Positions 6,748-16,052 of a stretch of DNA of 44,804 nucleotides are shown one piece after another. The translations under genes were made by a program, and so were the position numbers. This stretch comes from JBPCPM01 sp050999155 (lineage in GTDB: Bacteria; Actinomycetota; Thermoleophilia; Solirubrobacterales; 70-9): NCBI GenBank assembly GCA_050999155.1, contig JBPCPM010000153.1, positions 1 through 44,804 of the forward strand. The letters are read 5' to 3'. The stretch's first letter is position 1. Each line of letters opens with the position of its first letter. The notes below the pieces were generated by a model that made no database searches, had not been told where the DNA came from, and was given only the letters and a program-made list of their open reading frames with translations.

Positions 6748-8267
6748 CTGTCGTCTCCGCCCCGCCGGCGCAGGACGCCGGTGATCATCGCCAGATCGTC
6801 GGGGAACACCAGCCGCTCGATCGCCACCAGGACCAGGGGGTAGAGGATCGCGATGACCGGTGCCGTCGGCCACAGCGCCGCCGGCAGCACCAGGCCGACG
6901 GCGACCATGGCCAGGGCGCCCAGGGCGGGGCCGAGCGCGACCGGCAGCATGTTCACCCGCCCCAGGACCCCCTGGACGGCGAGCAGGCCGGCCGCGGCCA
7001 GCGCAACGCCAGAGGCCGTGGCCGCGATGGCGGCGCCCACGGCCCCGAGCGGCGGAATCAGGGCGAGGTTCAGCGCGATGTTCAGGGCCGCGGCGCCACC
7101 GGCCAGCCGGGCGAACCGCAGCGGCTGGCCGCGGGCGACAAGCACAGCGACCGCGAGCTGGTTGACGCCGTAGAGCACGATCAGCCCGGCGAGGATCCGC
7201 ATCGGGAGGACCGCTCCGGCAAACCGGTCGCCGTAGAGCAGCTCAACGACCGGCCCCGCGAGGACGGCGAGCCCGGCGGCGAGCGGCATGAGCAGCGTCA
7301 TCGACGCCTTCAGCGCCAGCTGGTACCCGCGGGCGTGGCTGTCGGAGCTGCGCGAGAACCACGGGAACAGCGCGCCGCTGAGCGACCAGCTGATGAACAT
7401 CGTCGACTCGATGAGGCGGAAGGCCGCGCCGTAGAGCCCGACCTGCCGGTTGCTGTCGGCACCCCCTCGCAGCAACCCCAACAGGACGGAGTCCACCCGC
7501 AGCAAGACGGTGAAGGCCAGGTCGGCGATGCCGTTGGGGATGCCCCGGCGGATCAGCGACCCCCACCCGGAGGGATCGAGCTGCCAACGGATTCGCACGA
7601 TCCGGCTGCGCATCAGGTACACGGCGAGCGCCCAGCCGACGAAGGACCCGACCGGGAACGCGACGGCCACCGCGAGCACGTCGCCGCCTTTGGCCAGCAC
7701 CGCGACCCCGATGGTCGTGGACACGACACGCTGGGCCACCACGCTCGCCGAGACCAGCCCCAGGCGCTCGAAGGCCTGAAAGGCCGACTGCCACGGAATG
7801 GCCAGGCTCTCGAAGGCCACCGCGAGGCTGACGAGCACCACGACCAGCAGCTCGTCGCCGGTGTAGCCGAGCGCGGCGAGCACCCCGACCGACCCGGCGA
7901 GCAGCGGCACCGTCATAACGGTCCGCAGGGCGACGAGGTTCGGCAGGTAGCGATGAACCTGCGAGAAGTCGCGCGCCACCTCGCGGCCCATCAGCTCCTC
8001 GGTGCCGAGCGCCGCGGGGACGATCACCAGGGCCGCCAGCGAGAGGGCAAACACGACGTCGCCGAGCGAGTCCTCCCCGAGCTCGCGCGCGATGGCCACG
8101 AACAGGACGAGCGTCGCGACCTTGGAGATGATGTCGCCGAGCGCGCGCAGCGAGACGTTGCGCCCGATCCGCCTGGCGGTGGCGGTGCGGGATCGGTCGA
8201 GCTCCGGCGGCTGCTCGGGATCGGGGGGCTCACCGCCCGGGGTCGTGCTCTCCGGCGGCTGGCCCAT
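6744..8267 (-). CDS. Polysaccharide/lipid-linked sugar flippase (MATE-like, Wzx/MurJ superfamily)
   Basis: The 507-residue polytopic membrane protein has roughly 12-14 hydrophobic segments. It has the family N-terminal pattern NVSLRALGDIISKVATLVLF, followed by ARELGEDSLGDVVFA, typical of polysaccharide biosynthesis proteins that flip undecaprenyl-linked units. The first 35 residues are a hydrophilic Pro/Glu-rich tail (PPESTTPGGEPPDPEQPPEL). Charged residues within the membrane, such as FSRSSDSHARGYQLALKA, are as expected. The neighbouring acetyltransferase suggests a glycan export pathway. ATG 8267 follows a TACCGT hexamer by 9 bases, so the mRNA may be leaderless. MurJ itself cannot be excluded, but the sequence looks closer to Wzx-type proteins. 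Confidence 0.85.
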   Translation of the reverse strand: MGQPPESTTPGGEPPDPEQPPELDRSRTATARRIGRNVSLRALGDIISKVATLVLFVAIARELGEDSLGDVVFALSLAALVIVPAALGTEELMGREVARDFSQVHRYLPNLVALRTVMTVPLLAGSVGVLAALGYTGDELLVVVLVSLAVAFESLAIPWQSAFQAFERLGLVSASVVAQRVVSTTIGVAVLAKGGDVLAVAVAFPVGSFVGWALAVYLMRSRIVRIRWQLDPSGWGSLIRRGIPNGIADLAFTVLLRVDSVLLGLLRGGADSNRQVGLYGAAFRLIESTMFISWSLSGALFPWFSRSSDSHARGYQLALKASMTLLMPLAAGLAVLAGPVVELLYGDRFAGAVLPMRILAGLIVLYGVNQLAVAVLVARGQPLRFARLAGGAAALNIALNLALIPPLGAVGAAIAATASGVALAAAGLLAVQGVLGRVNMLPVALGPALGALAMVAVGLVLPAALWPTAPVIAILYPLVLVAIERLVFPDDLAMITGVLRRRGGDDS

Positions 8268-8276
8268 GGGGCGCCT

Positions 8277-8282
8277 ACGGTA
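8277..8282 (-). promoter_or_regulatory. -10 element for flippase, probably leaderless
   Basis: On the minus strand TACCGT (8282-8277) ends 9 bases before ATG 8267. The intervening AGGCGCCCC begins with AGG, but at a distance that would put it at the transcript start. Confidence 0.5.
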
Positions 8283-8340
8283 CGGGCCACGGCACTCAGA
8301 CCGCGGCCGCTTCCGCCGCTGCCCGCCCTGGGGACGCCGC

Positions 8341-8346
8341 TATGGT
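8341..8346 (+). promoter_or_regulatory. -10 element for antiporter, probably leaderless
   Basis: TATGGT ends 8 bases before GTG 8355, with no Shine-Dalgarno sequence between. It lies in the 87-base divergent gap shared with the flippase promoter. Confidence 0.5.
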
Positions 8347-8354
8347 GCCCCGCC

Positions 8355-9698
8355 GTGACCCTGGCAGCGGGAACCCTTCCGGATTCGTTCGTCCACGCCC
8401 TCGTCGCCTTGGGCCTCCTGCTCGCCGCGGGCGCGCTGATCGCCGGCCTCGCCCGGCGGACGTTCGTGTCGCTCACCGCGCTGTTCGTGGTTGCGGGCGT
8501 CGTCCTGGGTGACGTCGGCCTCGGGTTTCTCGAGTTCGACCCGGAGTCGACGTTCGTGGAGGAGCTGGCCATCCTCGCTCTCGTGCTCATCCTCTTCGCC
8601 GATGGGCTCAAGGTCGACGAGGAGATGCTGCGCGGCGCCTGGAGGTTGCCGGCTCGCAAGCTGCTGATCGCGATGCCGATCACCGGCGGGCTGGCCGCGG
8701 TTGCCGCACACCTGGTCACCGACCTCAGCTGGACCGAGAGTGCCCTCATCGGGGCCCTGCTCGCCCCCACCGACCCGGTGCTGTCGTCCTCGGTGGTCGG
8801 CGACAAGCGGGTCCCGCGGGAGATCCGCCACTCGCTGAACCTCGAGTCCGGCCTCAACGACGGGCTCGCCCTGCCCGCCGTGATCACCCTGCTCGCAGCG
8901 CTGGGCTTCGGCATCGAGGACGACTTCGTCTGGTGGGAGTTCGTGCTCCAGGACGTGATGCTCGGCCTGGCGACCGGCCTGGTCGTGGCCTGGGCCGCCT
9001 CGCATGTGGACCGGCTCGTCAAGCCGCTGCTGAGCGGTCACGACGAGATGCCCGACCACGAGAAGTCGCTGTACGCGCTCGGCGCCGCGTTCACAGCCTA
9101 CGGCGTGGCCAGCCTCCCGCCCGAGGGCAACGGGCTGATCGCCGTGTTCGTATGCGCCATCGCCCTGGGCATCCTGCGGCCGGACCTGCGTGATTCGTTC
9201 GTCCTGATCTCCGGCGACGACCTCACCCAGATCGTCAAGCTCGGGGTGTTCGTCGTGTTTGGCGCGACGCTGACGACCTCGGGCTTCGACGAGGCGGGCC
9301 TGGCCGGGCTGGTCGTCGCGGCCGTGACCTTCTTCGTCGCCCGGCCGATCGGCGTGATGCTCGGAACGATCGGCAGCCGTCAGAACATGGCCACCCGCCT
9401 GTTCCTGTCGTGGTTCGGCCCCAAGGGCGTGGCCACGATGAGCTTCGCCCTGCTGGTGCTGGCCTCCGGGGTGCAAAACAGCGAGAAGATCTTCCATATC
9501 GCCGCCCTCGCCGTGTTCGCCTCGATCCTGCTGCACGGGCTGACCGACACGCCGGGAGCCCGGTGGATCGCCGAGCGCACCCCCGACGCGCCCGGCGACG
9601 AGGACGACGACGAGCCCATCGACGCCGAGCTACGGCTCCGCCAGCGCCAGCAGGGGGCCAGCGCCAGGGTCCCCGTTCCCGAGCGCCACATGGGCTGA
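8355..9698 (+). CDS. Cation:proton antiporter, CPA1 family
   Basis: The 447-residue membrane protein probably exchanges Na+ or K+ for H+. About 12 hydrophobic segments are visible. Segment 5 carries APTDPVLSSS (about residues 136-145), followed by the ND pair in NLESGLNDGLALP (Asn168-Asp169), the ion-binding hallmark of electroneutral CPA1 antiporters. The hydrophilic tail (about 415-447) is rich in Asp, Glu and Gln. The start is GTG 8355; the frame is open far upstream, but only across the antisense of the flippase gene. A -10 hexamer 8 bases before the GTG supports this start. It converges on the CPBP gene with 17 bases between stops. Confidence 0.87.
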   Translation: MTLAAGTLPDSFVHALVALGLLLAAGALIAGLARRTFVSLTALFVVAGVVLGDVGLGFLEFDPESTFVEELAILALVLILFADGLKVDEEMLRGAWRLPARKLLIAMPITGGLAAVAAHLVTDLSWTESALIGALLAPTDPVLSSSVVGDKRVPREIRHSLNLESGLNDGLALPAVITLLAALGFGIEDDFVWWEFVLQDVMLGLATGLVVAWAASHVDRLVKPLLSGHDEMPDHEKSLYALGAAFTAYGVASLPPEGNGLIAVFVCAIALGILRPDLRDSFVLISGDDLTQIVKLGVFVVFGATLTTSGFDEAGLAGLVVAAVTFFVARPIGVMLGTIGSRQNMATRLFLSWFGPKGVATMSFALLVLASGVQNSEKIFHIAALAVFASILLHGLTDTPGARWIAERTPDAPGDEDDDEPIDAELRLRQRQQGASARVPVPERHMG

Positions 9699-9715
9699 GG
9701 GCGCAGGCCGGCGGC

Positions 9716-10633
9716 TCAGGCGAGAAGACCGGGCGCGAGCACGGCCCCGGTGCCCCAGACCCCGAGGGAGAAGGCGATCGCGTTGTTGATCAGGTGCATC
9801 GCGATCGGCGGCCACAGGCTGCCCGTCCGTTCGTACAGCCAGGCCAGGATCAGCCCGAAGACGGCAAGCAACGGGACGACCGAGAGCACCGCTGTGAGGG
9901 TGAACTCCTCGACGCCACCGATGTGGACGAGACCGAACAGGCCGCCGGACATCAGGGCGGCCGACCAGAACGGCAGGCTGCGGCGCAGGCCTCCGTGGAA
10001 GAAGCCGCGGAAAAGGGTCTCCTCGGCCACCGGGGCCATGCCCACGATGACCAGGGCGGCGAGGATCAGCCCCAGCGTGCCCGACTTGCCTCCGAGGTTC
10101 TCGATCAGGTCGTCCTGCTGCGGTTGCTCGAACAGGCTGCCGTAGAGGAGCGCGAAGCCGAAGAACGCGACGTAGCCGGCGAGCAGCCATCCGGCGTCCC
10201 TCCACCGCGGCCGCACGAAGCCCAAGCGGCGGCCGAGGCTCGTGAGAGTGTCGCCGTCCTCACGGGCGAATCCGACGACGATGGCCAGCATGACCGCCTG
10301 GCCTGCGAGCTGAGCGACCACGAGCGGCACCCGCGTCGAGGGATTCTCGGAGAGAATGTCCCCCCCGAGGAACGCCGCCAGGATGCCGATCACGATCGCG
10401 GGGACGATCAGCAGCCCGGCCCCGATGCCGAGCATGACGCCGGCGAAGGCGATGCCCGCGTTCCAGCTGGCGTGCTGCATGCCCTCGCCTGCCTTGCGGG
10501 GGAAGGGGTTGCCGGGGATCGGCCGCTCGGCCGGTTGCAGATGCTGGTGGTGCGGCTCGGGGCGATAGGGCCTGGAGTCAACCTCGTCGACCCAGTCGGG
10601 CGCCCGGTAGGAAGGGGCTTCGCGGTCCCTCAC
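9716..10633 (-). CDS. CPBP family intramembrane glutamic protease (CAAX/Abi)
   Basis: The 305-residue protein has a proline-rich cytosolic N-terminus (about 1-50), then about 8 membrane segments. All three CPBP motifs are present: EETLFRG with Glu204, Glu205 and Arg209; GLVHIGG with His237; and HLINNAIAF with His280 and Asn284. These residues form the glutamate-based active site in Rce1-like proteases. Bacterial members process or regulate membrane proteins or peptides, and the substrate is unknown. The GTG start overlaps the HAD hydrolase stop (GTGA), so the two are co-translated. The long polar N-terminal extension is unusual and might be a regulatory tail. Confidence 0.88.
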   Translation of the reverse strand: MRDREAPSYRAPDWVDEVDSRPYRPEPHHQHLQPAERPIPGNPFPRKAGEGMQHASWNAGIAFAGVMLGIGAGLLIVPAIVIGILAAFLGGDILSENPSTRVPLVVAQLAGQAVMLAIVVGFAREDGDTLTSLGRRLGFVRPRWRDAGWLLAGYVAFFGFALLYGSLFEQPQQDDLIENLGGKSGTLGLILAALVIVGMAPVAEETLFRGFFHGGLRRSLPFWSAALMSGGLFGLVHIGGVEEFTLTAVLSVVPLLAVFGLILAWLYERTGSLWPPIAMHLINNAIAFSLGVWGTGAVLAPGLLA

Positions 10634-11253
10634 AGCAGCCGCTCGATCTCGGTGAGCGCTCCGATGTCGCCGCCCCCTTCACGGTCGATGAGCAGCGGCC
10701 GGATCCCGGCGGCCCGGGCGCCCGCGACATCCTCCTCGGCGCTGTCGCCGACGTGCAGTGCCTCGGCGGCCCGCACGCCGGCCTCGTGCAACGCGGTGCG
10801 AAAGATCGCGGGGTCCGGCTTGCGCGCCCTCGCCGCGGCCGACGTGACCACCCCGTCGAGCCCGGCCAGGAGGCCGACCTCGTCGAGCACTCCGGCGAGC
10901 GAGATGTCCCAGTTGGAGACGGCCAGCAGCGCGAGGCCTCGCGCCCGCAGCGTCTGCAGCGCCGGGGCGGCGTCGGGGTAGGCGTCGAAGCGGATCGCGC
11001 GCATCAGGGTTTCGGCGTCCACCTCGTGGCCCAGCTCGGCCGAAAGCACCTCGGCCGAGCGCTGGCGCAGCGCGGCCAGGCTCTGGGCGTCGCGGCCCTC
11101 GTCGCAGTGGTCCTTGTAGTAGCGCATCTCAGCTTCGACGGCCCGGCGCAGATCCGCCGGATCGGCCTCCGGAACCGCATCGGCCAGCAGCTCCCACGGC
11201 GGGCGTAGGGCGACCAGCGTGCCCAGGGCGTCGATGAATACGGCGCGGATCAC
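10630..11253 (-). CDS. HAD-superfamily hydrolase
   Basis: The 207-residue phosphatase-like protein has motif I as FIDALGTL (nucleophile Asp8; the usual second Asp is Leu, as in the DALGTL subgroup), motif II as LLAVSNWD, motif III Lys in ARKPDP and motif IV as HVGDSAEEDVAGA. The helical cap lies between about residues 15 and 85. It probably dephosphorylates a small metabolite; loss of the second Asp of DxD makes a dehalogenase-like or altered chemistry possible. It starts with GTG 11253 and is followed by the overlapping CPBP protease gene. A TAGGCT hexamer on the minus strand about 24 bases upstream could be its promoter. Confidence 0.85.
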   Translation of the reverse strand: MIRAVFIDALGTLVALRPPWELLADAVPEADPADLRRAVEAEMRYYKDHCDEGRDAQSLAALRQRSAEVLSAELGHEVDAETLMRAIRFDAYPDAAPALQTLRARGLALLAVSNWDISLAGVLDEVGLLAGLDGVVTSAAARARKPDPAIFRTALHEAGVRAAEALHVGDSAEEDVAGARAAGIRPLLIDREGGGDIGALTEIERLL

Positions 11254-11310
11254 GGGTGCGGACGTCCAGGCCGGGCAGCCTACCGGTCGCCCGCCCCCGG
11301 CCGGCCACGG

Positions 11311-12645
11311 TCACGCCACCCACTGCCAGCTCGCCCAGCGCGCGGTCGTCCATGTGAGCAGCACCAGCGAGACCACGACCGGAGGCCACAACCGGCGCGG
11401 CGTCCGGGCCACCGCACCGAACCACATGAAGACCGGAAACAGGACGACGACGAACCGCGACAGCGAGAACAGCGGCGTCACGTCGGCCGGATAGGTCAGG
11501 GGCAGCGCGAGCGCGACGGCCGCGTAGGCCCCGTAGGCGACAGGCAGGCGCCGCAGGGCACCGACGATCCCGACAGCCGCTACGAACAGGTAGGCGAACA
11601 GCTCCACCGCCTGGGCGGCGGGGTACACGGGGCCGCCGTCCAGCCTCCACAGGGCGGTGGGCGCGGCGCCCGTCACGATCTCCCGCGCCCCGTCGAAGGC
11701 GGCCTGCGTGCCGAGGGCGACTCCCCCGAGCGGGCCGAGGGGCACCGGGCCCGCGTGCACCATCTCGCGCTGCCACAGCTCCTGGGCGTCGGCGAAACGC
11801 AGCGGCTCCCCGCCCGCCGCCGCCAGGAACCCCACGTAGGCGAGCAAGCCGACCGGGACCAGCGCCAGGGCGGCGGCGTCGCGTCCGAGGGGGTAGGTCC
11901 GGGGCCCGGACTCTCGGCGTCGCACACCGAGATACGGGCGCTCGCCGGACCCCGTCCCCCGAGGCCCCAGGAGGTACAGCAGCGCCAACGGCACCAGCAG
12001 GGCAAGCCCGGCGCTGCGGGTGGCCGTGGCCGCGCCCGCCGCCAGGCCGGCCAGCCACCAGCGGTCGGTGCGCCCGAACCACACGGCGGCCACCGACAGC
12101 GCCAGGAACAGGCTCTCCGTATACAGACCGGAGAAGAACACCGACGTGGGAAACACGGCGATCGCCAGAACGGCGATGGTCGCCGCGCGACGACCGAGCT
12201 CGAGCTCGGTCAGCCGGAACAGCAGCGACAGCGCGACCGCGAACGAGCCCAGGGCCACGGCCAGTCCGCCGAGGAACACCGTCTCGCGGCTGATGCCGAG
12301 CCCGACGATCCACGACAGCCCCGGGTACAGGGGGAAGAACGCCGGGCTGAATCCGTCGGGGTCGTAGCCGTCCACGGCGATCCGCAGGTACCAGATGGCG
12401 TCCCAGCGGGCCCACACCCCGACCAGGGCACCGGACGCCGAACCGCCGAACGGCCGGGCCAGGCCGGCCGGGTCGTACAGCGTCGGGTTGGTGGCGTGGG
12501 TGCCGCCGAGCAGCACGGTGAGCGCCGCGACCGCCGCGACGTACGCGCGACTGGCCACGAAGGCGACAAGGGGGATTCGCGAGCCGGCGAGCACGACCAG
12601 ATACTGGCAAGGCCCACGCCCGGCAGGGCCGGCTCGGCGGGTCAC
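11311..12645 (-). CDS. PIG-V-like mannosyltransferase (GT-C membrane enzyme)
   Basis: The 444-residue protein has about 10 membrane segments. The GT-C signature follows the first segment: WARWDAIWYLRIAVDGYD, then FSPAFFPLYPGLSW, the catalytic-loop pattern of PIG-V (GPI mannosyltransferase II) and its bacterial relatives, which use polyprenyl- or dolichyl-phosphate mannose outside the membrane. FPTSVFFSGLYTESLF is the second family block. GTG 12645 is used here; an internal GTG about 50 bases in is possible, since the first 15 residues are unlike a signal anchor. It is divergent from the penicillin-binding protein and near two other GT-C enzymes. Confidence 0.83.
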   Translation of the reverse strand: MTRRAGPAGRGPCQYLVVLAGSRIPLVAFVASRAYVAAVAALTVLLGGTHATNPTLYDPAGLARPFGGSASGALVGVWARWDAIWYLRIAVDGYDPDGFSPAFFPLYPGLSWIVGLGISRETVFLGGLAVALGSFAVALSLLFRLTELELGRRAATIAVLAIAVFPTSVFFSGLYTESLFLALSVAAVWFGRTDRWWLAGLAAGAATATRSAGLALLVPLALLYLLGPRGTGSGERPYLGVRRRESGPRTYPLGRDAAALALVPVGLLAYVGFLAAAGGEPLRFADAQELWQREMVHAGPVPLGPLGGVALGTQAAFDGAREIVTGAAPTALWRLDGGPVYPAAQAVELFAYLFVAAVGIVGALRRLPVAYGAYAAVALALPLTYPADVTPLFSLSRFVVVLFPVFMWFGAVARTPRRLWPPVVVSLVLLTWTTARWASWQWVA

Positions 12646-12695
12646 GAAGTCCTCGGGGCCAGGCGCGGCCCGGCAAGACGATGGCGCCGCACCGC

Positions 12696-12701
12696 TACGC
12701 T
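12696..12701 (+). promoter_or_regulatory. -10 element for PBP gene, decides its start
   Basis: TACGCT ends 9 bases before ATG 12711 and lies downstream of the alternative ATG 12681. A transcript from it would begin at ATG 12711, favouring that start. Confidence 0.5.
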
Positions 12702-12710
12702 TTTGCCCAT

Positions 12711-14783
12711 ATGTCTCGACGAGTTCGCCGACGCCAGCGCCGCCAATCCGGGCCCAGCCCGTTGATCGGCCTTGCCGTCATCGGCATGTTCGTCGCAGTC
12801 ATTCTGCTCGGCGCGATTGGCTGGGTGCTCAGCGTCTCCGCCGAAACCCCCGACATCGACGGGCTCGACGCCGTGGACAAGGGCAGCAGCTCGGAGCTGC
12901 TGGCCGCCGACGGCAGCCGCCTCGGCTACATCCAGTCCGATGAGATCCGCACCCCCGTCTCCTCCAAGCGGATTCCTGACGCGCTGCGCCACGCGACCGT
13001 GGCCATCGAGGACGAGCGGTTCTACAGCCACGGCGGTGTCGACCTGCCCGGCATCGCCCGGGCCGCGGTGCGCAACGTCGAGGCCGGCGAGACGCGTGAG
13101 GGTGGCTCGACCATCACCCAGCAACTGGTGCGCAACCTCTACATCGACGACAACTCGCGCAACATCTCGCGCAAGATCCGCGAGGCCACGCTTGCCGAGG
13201 ACCTCGAGGGCGTCCACTCCAAGAACTGGATCATCAACAAGTACCTCAACACCGTCTCCTACGGCACCGTGCTCGGCCGCACCGCGGTCGGGGCCGAGGC
13301 CGCGGCGCAGACCTACTTCTCCAAGCCCGCCCGCAAGCTCAAGCTGACCGAGGCGGCCACGCTCGCCGGGTTGCCCCAGGCCCCGTCGCAGTACAACCCC
13401 TTCCAGAACCCCACGGCCGCCATCGAGCGACGCAACGAGGTGCTGCTGAAGATGGCCGACCTCGGCTACATCTCCACCGCCAAGGCCGAGAAGGCCATCC
13501 AGGCCGGCCTTGGGCTCAAGCAGGGCGACAAGTACACGAACATCCGCGAGCCCTTCTTCTTCGACTACGTCAAGGAAGAGCTGATCCGTCGCTACGGCGT
13601 CAACAACGTGCGCAAGGGCGGGCTGCGCGTCAAGACGACGATCGACCCCAAGCTCCAGAAGGAAGGCCGTAAGGCGATCGACGGGATCCTCAACCAGGGC
13701 GGCGACCCGTCCAGCGCCGTCGTGGCCATCGACCCCAAGACCGGCTTCGTCCGGGCCATGGCCTCCTCGGGGCGCTACAAGCACAAGCAGTTCAACCTCG
13801 CCGCCCAGGGCAAGCGCCAGCCCGGCTCGTCCTTCAAGACGATGGCCCTGCTGACCGCGGTCCGCCAGAAGGCCAACCCCGAGACGACGACGTACGTGTC
13901 CAAGCCGTTCGTGGCCAACCTGCCCGGCTACGGGGAGTGGAAGGTCTCGACCTACGACAACACCTACCGCGGGTCGATCAGCCTGGCCAAGGCGACCCTG
14001 AGCTCCGACAACGCGGTGTACGCCCAGCTCGCGCTCGACGTCGGCCCCGACAACGTCGCCAAGACGGCGAAGATGATGGGAATCACCAGCGAGCTGGAGT
14101 CGGTCCCCTCGGAGACGCTCGGCGGCCTCGGCCAGGGCGTCTCGCCGCTGGAGATGGCCAACGCCTACGCGACCCTGGCCTCCGGCGGAGTGCGCAACAA
14201 GCCGATCGCCATCCGCTCGGTCCGCTTCCCCGACGGGCGCACCGAGGAGATCGGCAAGCCCAAGCGCAAACGCGTGTTCACCGACGCCGAGGCCTACGCC
14301 GTCACCAAGATCCTCGAGCAGAACGTCCAGCAGGGCACGGGCACCAAGGCACAGATCGGCTGCCCAGCCGCCGGCAAGACCGGCACGACCGACAACTTCA
14401 ACGACGCCTGGTTCGTCGGCTACACGCCGAACCTCGCGACCGGGGTGTGGGTCGGCTACCCGAAAGCCCTGCAGCCGATGCGCGGCATCCACGGCATCGA
14501 CGTCGCCGGCGGCACGTTCCCCGCCGAGATCTGGGGCCGGTTCATGAACCAGGCCAAGCGCGGCGAGTGCAACGGCTTCAGCCGGCCTTCCAGCGGCGTG
14601 CAATGGCAGCCGTTCAACGGCAAGTACGCCAAGAGCGGCGGTGGCGCGGCCAGCATCGACCCGAAGACGGGCAAGCCGACGGCCGGCAAGGGCAAGACGG
14701 GCGGCGCCGGGTCGAACTCGGCGGGCGGGGACGACTACGAGGGCTACGATCCTCGGCTCTACGCCCCCGGCGTCCAGCGCTGA
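12711..14783 (+). CDS. Class A penicillin-binding protein (transglycosylase/transpeptidase)
   Basis: This bifunctional enzyme polymerises and cross-links peptidoglycan. In the 690-residue protein an Arg-rich cytosolic start precedes one membrane anchor (about 18-42). The GT51 domain has VAIEDERFYSHGGVD (catalytic Glu100) and EGGSTITQQLVRNLY. The transpeptidase domain has SxxK at Ser373-Lys376, SDN at 432-434 and KTG at 556-558. The C-terminus is a Gly/Ser/Lys-rich disordered tail. An in-frame ATG at 12681 would add 10 residues, but the -10 hexamer between the two ATGs argues for 12711. The gene is followed after 24 bases by a membrane glycosyltransferase with its own AGGAG site. Confidence 0.95.
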   Translation: MSRRVRRRQRRQSGPSPLIGLAVIGMFVAVILLGAIGWVLSVSAETPDIDGLDAVDKGSSSELLAADGSRLGYIQSDEIRTPVSSKRIPDALRHATVAIEDERFYSHGGVDLPGIARAAVRNVEAGETREGGSTITQQLVRNLYIDDNSRNISRKIREATLAEDLEGVHSKNWIINKYLNTVSYGTVLGRTAVGAEAAAQTYFSKPARKLKLTEAATLAGLPQAPSQYNPFQNPTAAIERRNEVLLKMADLGYISTAKAEKAIQAGLGLKQGDKYTNIREPFFFDYVKEELIRRYGVNNVRKGGLRVKTTIDPKLQKEGRKAIDGILNQGGDPSSAVVAIDPKTGFVRAMASSGRYKHKQFNLAAQGKRQPGSSFKTMALLTAVRQKANPETTTYVSKPFVANLPGYGEWKVSTYDNTYRGSISLAKATLSSDNAVYAQLALDVGPDNVAKTAKMMGITSELESVPSETLGGLGQGVSPLEMANAYATLASGGVRNKPIAIRSVRFPDGRTEEIGKPKRKRVFTDAEAYAVTKILEQNVQQGTGTKAQIGCPAAGKTGTTDNFNDAWFVGYTPNLATGVWVGYPKALQPMRGIHGIDVAGGTFPAEIWGRFMNQAKRGECNGFSRPSSGVQWQPFNGKYAKSGGGAASIDPKTGKPTAGKGKTGGAGSNSAGGDDYEGYDPRLYAPGVQR

Positions 14784-14807
14784 TCTCCCACCGATAGGAG
14801 CTTGTCC

Positions 14808-16052
14808 GTGAGCACACGGGCCCGCCGACGGCTCGGGCGTGCCGGACTCGTCGGCCTCACGGTCGCATGCCTGCTGCTCGCCGCGCCCGGCGACGACCTC
14901 GTCCCGGCCACGGTCGGCGGCTCCCCCGGTTGGCTTCAAGGGCCCTTCGGGAGCGGGCTCGGCATCTCGGGGGCCGCCTACCTGGTGGCGCTGGTCGTGG
15001 CGTTCGCCGCCTACCTCGCCGTGGTGGCCGGGGCCCCGGCGCTGGGTCGCAGGACGATCCGGGCCGCGACCACGGGGCTGCTGGTCCTGTTCGCCCTCGC
15101 GCCGCCCCTGCTCTCCCAGGACGTGTTCAGCTACATCGCCTACGCGCGGCTGGCCGTCGACGGGCTGAGCCCGTACTCCTCGGTGCCGCTCGACGCCCCA
15201 GGCGACGTCGTCGTCGCCTACGTCGGGTGGCGCGACACGACGAGCGCCTATGGGCCGCTGTTCAGCCTGATCACCTTCCCGCTGGGGGCGGCGAGCGTGC
15301 CCGTGGCGCTGTGGGCGCTCAAGGCCGTCGCCGCAGCCGCGGTCGCCGGCACCGCGGCGCTCGTCGGGCGCCTGGCCGCGGTTCGTGGCGTCGACCCCGT
15401 GGCAGCCGTGGCGTTCGTCGCGCTCAACCCCCTGGTCCTCGTCCACGTCGTCGGCGGGGCCCACAACGACGGGCTGCTCGCGCTCGGGCTCGTGTTCGCC
15501 ATCGCCGCCATCGCCGCGGGACGGGCTCGGACGGGCGGCGCCCTGATCGTCGGAGCGGCGGCGATCAAGGCGTCGGGCGCGTTCGCGCTCCCCTTTGCCG
15601 TGCTGGGCGCCCGCCCGGGCAAGCGCACCGGCGTCGCCGCGGGAGCCGTGGGGGCGGTCGGCGTGGTCGCGCTCGTCTCGCTCGCGGCGTTCGGCACCGA
15701 CGTGCTCAGCTCGTTCGCCCTGGTGGGCGAGAACCAGGCCCTGACCAGCCGCTACAGCGTGCCGGCCCAGCTCTCACGGATTGCGGGAGTCGACCTGGGC
15801 GTGATGCGGGGCCTGGCCACCGCGCTGTTCGCGCCCGTGGTCGCGGGACTTGCCTGGTGGACGTCGCAGGGTGCGGACTGGGTGCGCGCCGCAGGGTGGG
15901 CAGGGTTCGCCCTCCTTCTCGCCACCGGGTGGTTGCTGCCCTGGTACGTGATCTGGATCCTGCCCTTCGCCGCCCTGGGACGCGACCGCCCGCTGGCCGC
16001 CCTTACGCTCGCGCTGTGCGCCTTCCAGCTGATCAACCGCATCCCGCTGTGA
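14808..16052 (+). CDS. MptB-like polyprenol-phosphate-sugar glycosyltransferase (GT-C)
   Basis: The 414-residue polytopic protein matches the MptA/MptB alpha-1,6-mannosyltransferase family pattern. It has LSQDVFSYIAYARLA, with the conserved acidic residue after the second segment, then GLSPYSSVP, TTSAYGPLFS and NPLVLVHVVGGAHNDG. In mycobacteria and corynebacteria these enzymes build the lipomannan backbone from polyprenyl-phosphate mannose. GTG 14808 is preceded by AGGAG at 14796-14800 with a 7-base gap; a TTG six bases earlier in the same frame is less well placed. The gene overlaps the next glycosyltransferase (GTGA). The sugar donor is inferred, not shown. Confidence 0.85.
   Translation: MSTRARRRLGRAGLVGLTVACLLLAAPGDDLVPATVGGSPGWLQGPFGSGLGISGAAYLVALVVAFAAYLAVVAGAPALGRRTIRAATTGLLVLFALAPPLLSQDVFSYIAYARLAVDGLSPYSSVPLDAPGDVVVAYVGWRDTTSAYGPLFSLITFPLGAASVPVALWALKAVAAAAVAGTAALVGRLAAVRGVDPVAAVAFVALNPLVLVHVVGGAHNDGLLALGLVFAIAAIAAGRARTGGALIVGAAAIKASGAFALPFAVLGARPGKRTGVAAGAVGAVGVVALVSLAAFGTDVLSSFALVGENQALTSRYSVPAQLSRIAGVDLGVMRGLATALFAPVVAGLAWWTSQGADWVRAAGWAGFALLLATGWLLPWYVIWILPFAALGRDRPLAALTLALCAFQLINRIPL

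Noticed and set aside
6111..8354. Plus-strand open frame leading into the antiporter
   Set aside because: This part is antisense to the flippase and lacks any recognisable segment; the antiporter proper begins at GTG 8355 with membrane segments and a -10 at the right distance.
12681..12710. Earlier ATG for the penicillin-binding protein
   Set aside because: In frame, but a -10 hexamer lies between it and ATG 12711, and the added residues carry no conserved feature. It remains possible.
12642..15464. Long open frame (about 940 codons) on the minus strand opposite the PBP and MptB-like genes
   Set aside because: Its translation is Arg/Gly/Ala/His-rich with no domain pattern, and the plus strand holds two well-recognised proteins. 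High GC removes stop codons from antisense frames.
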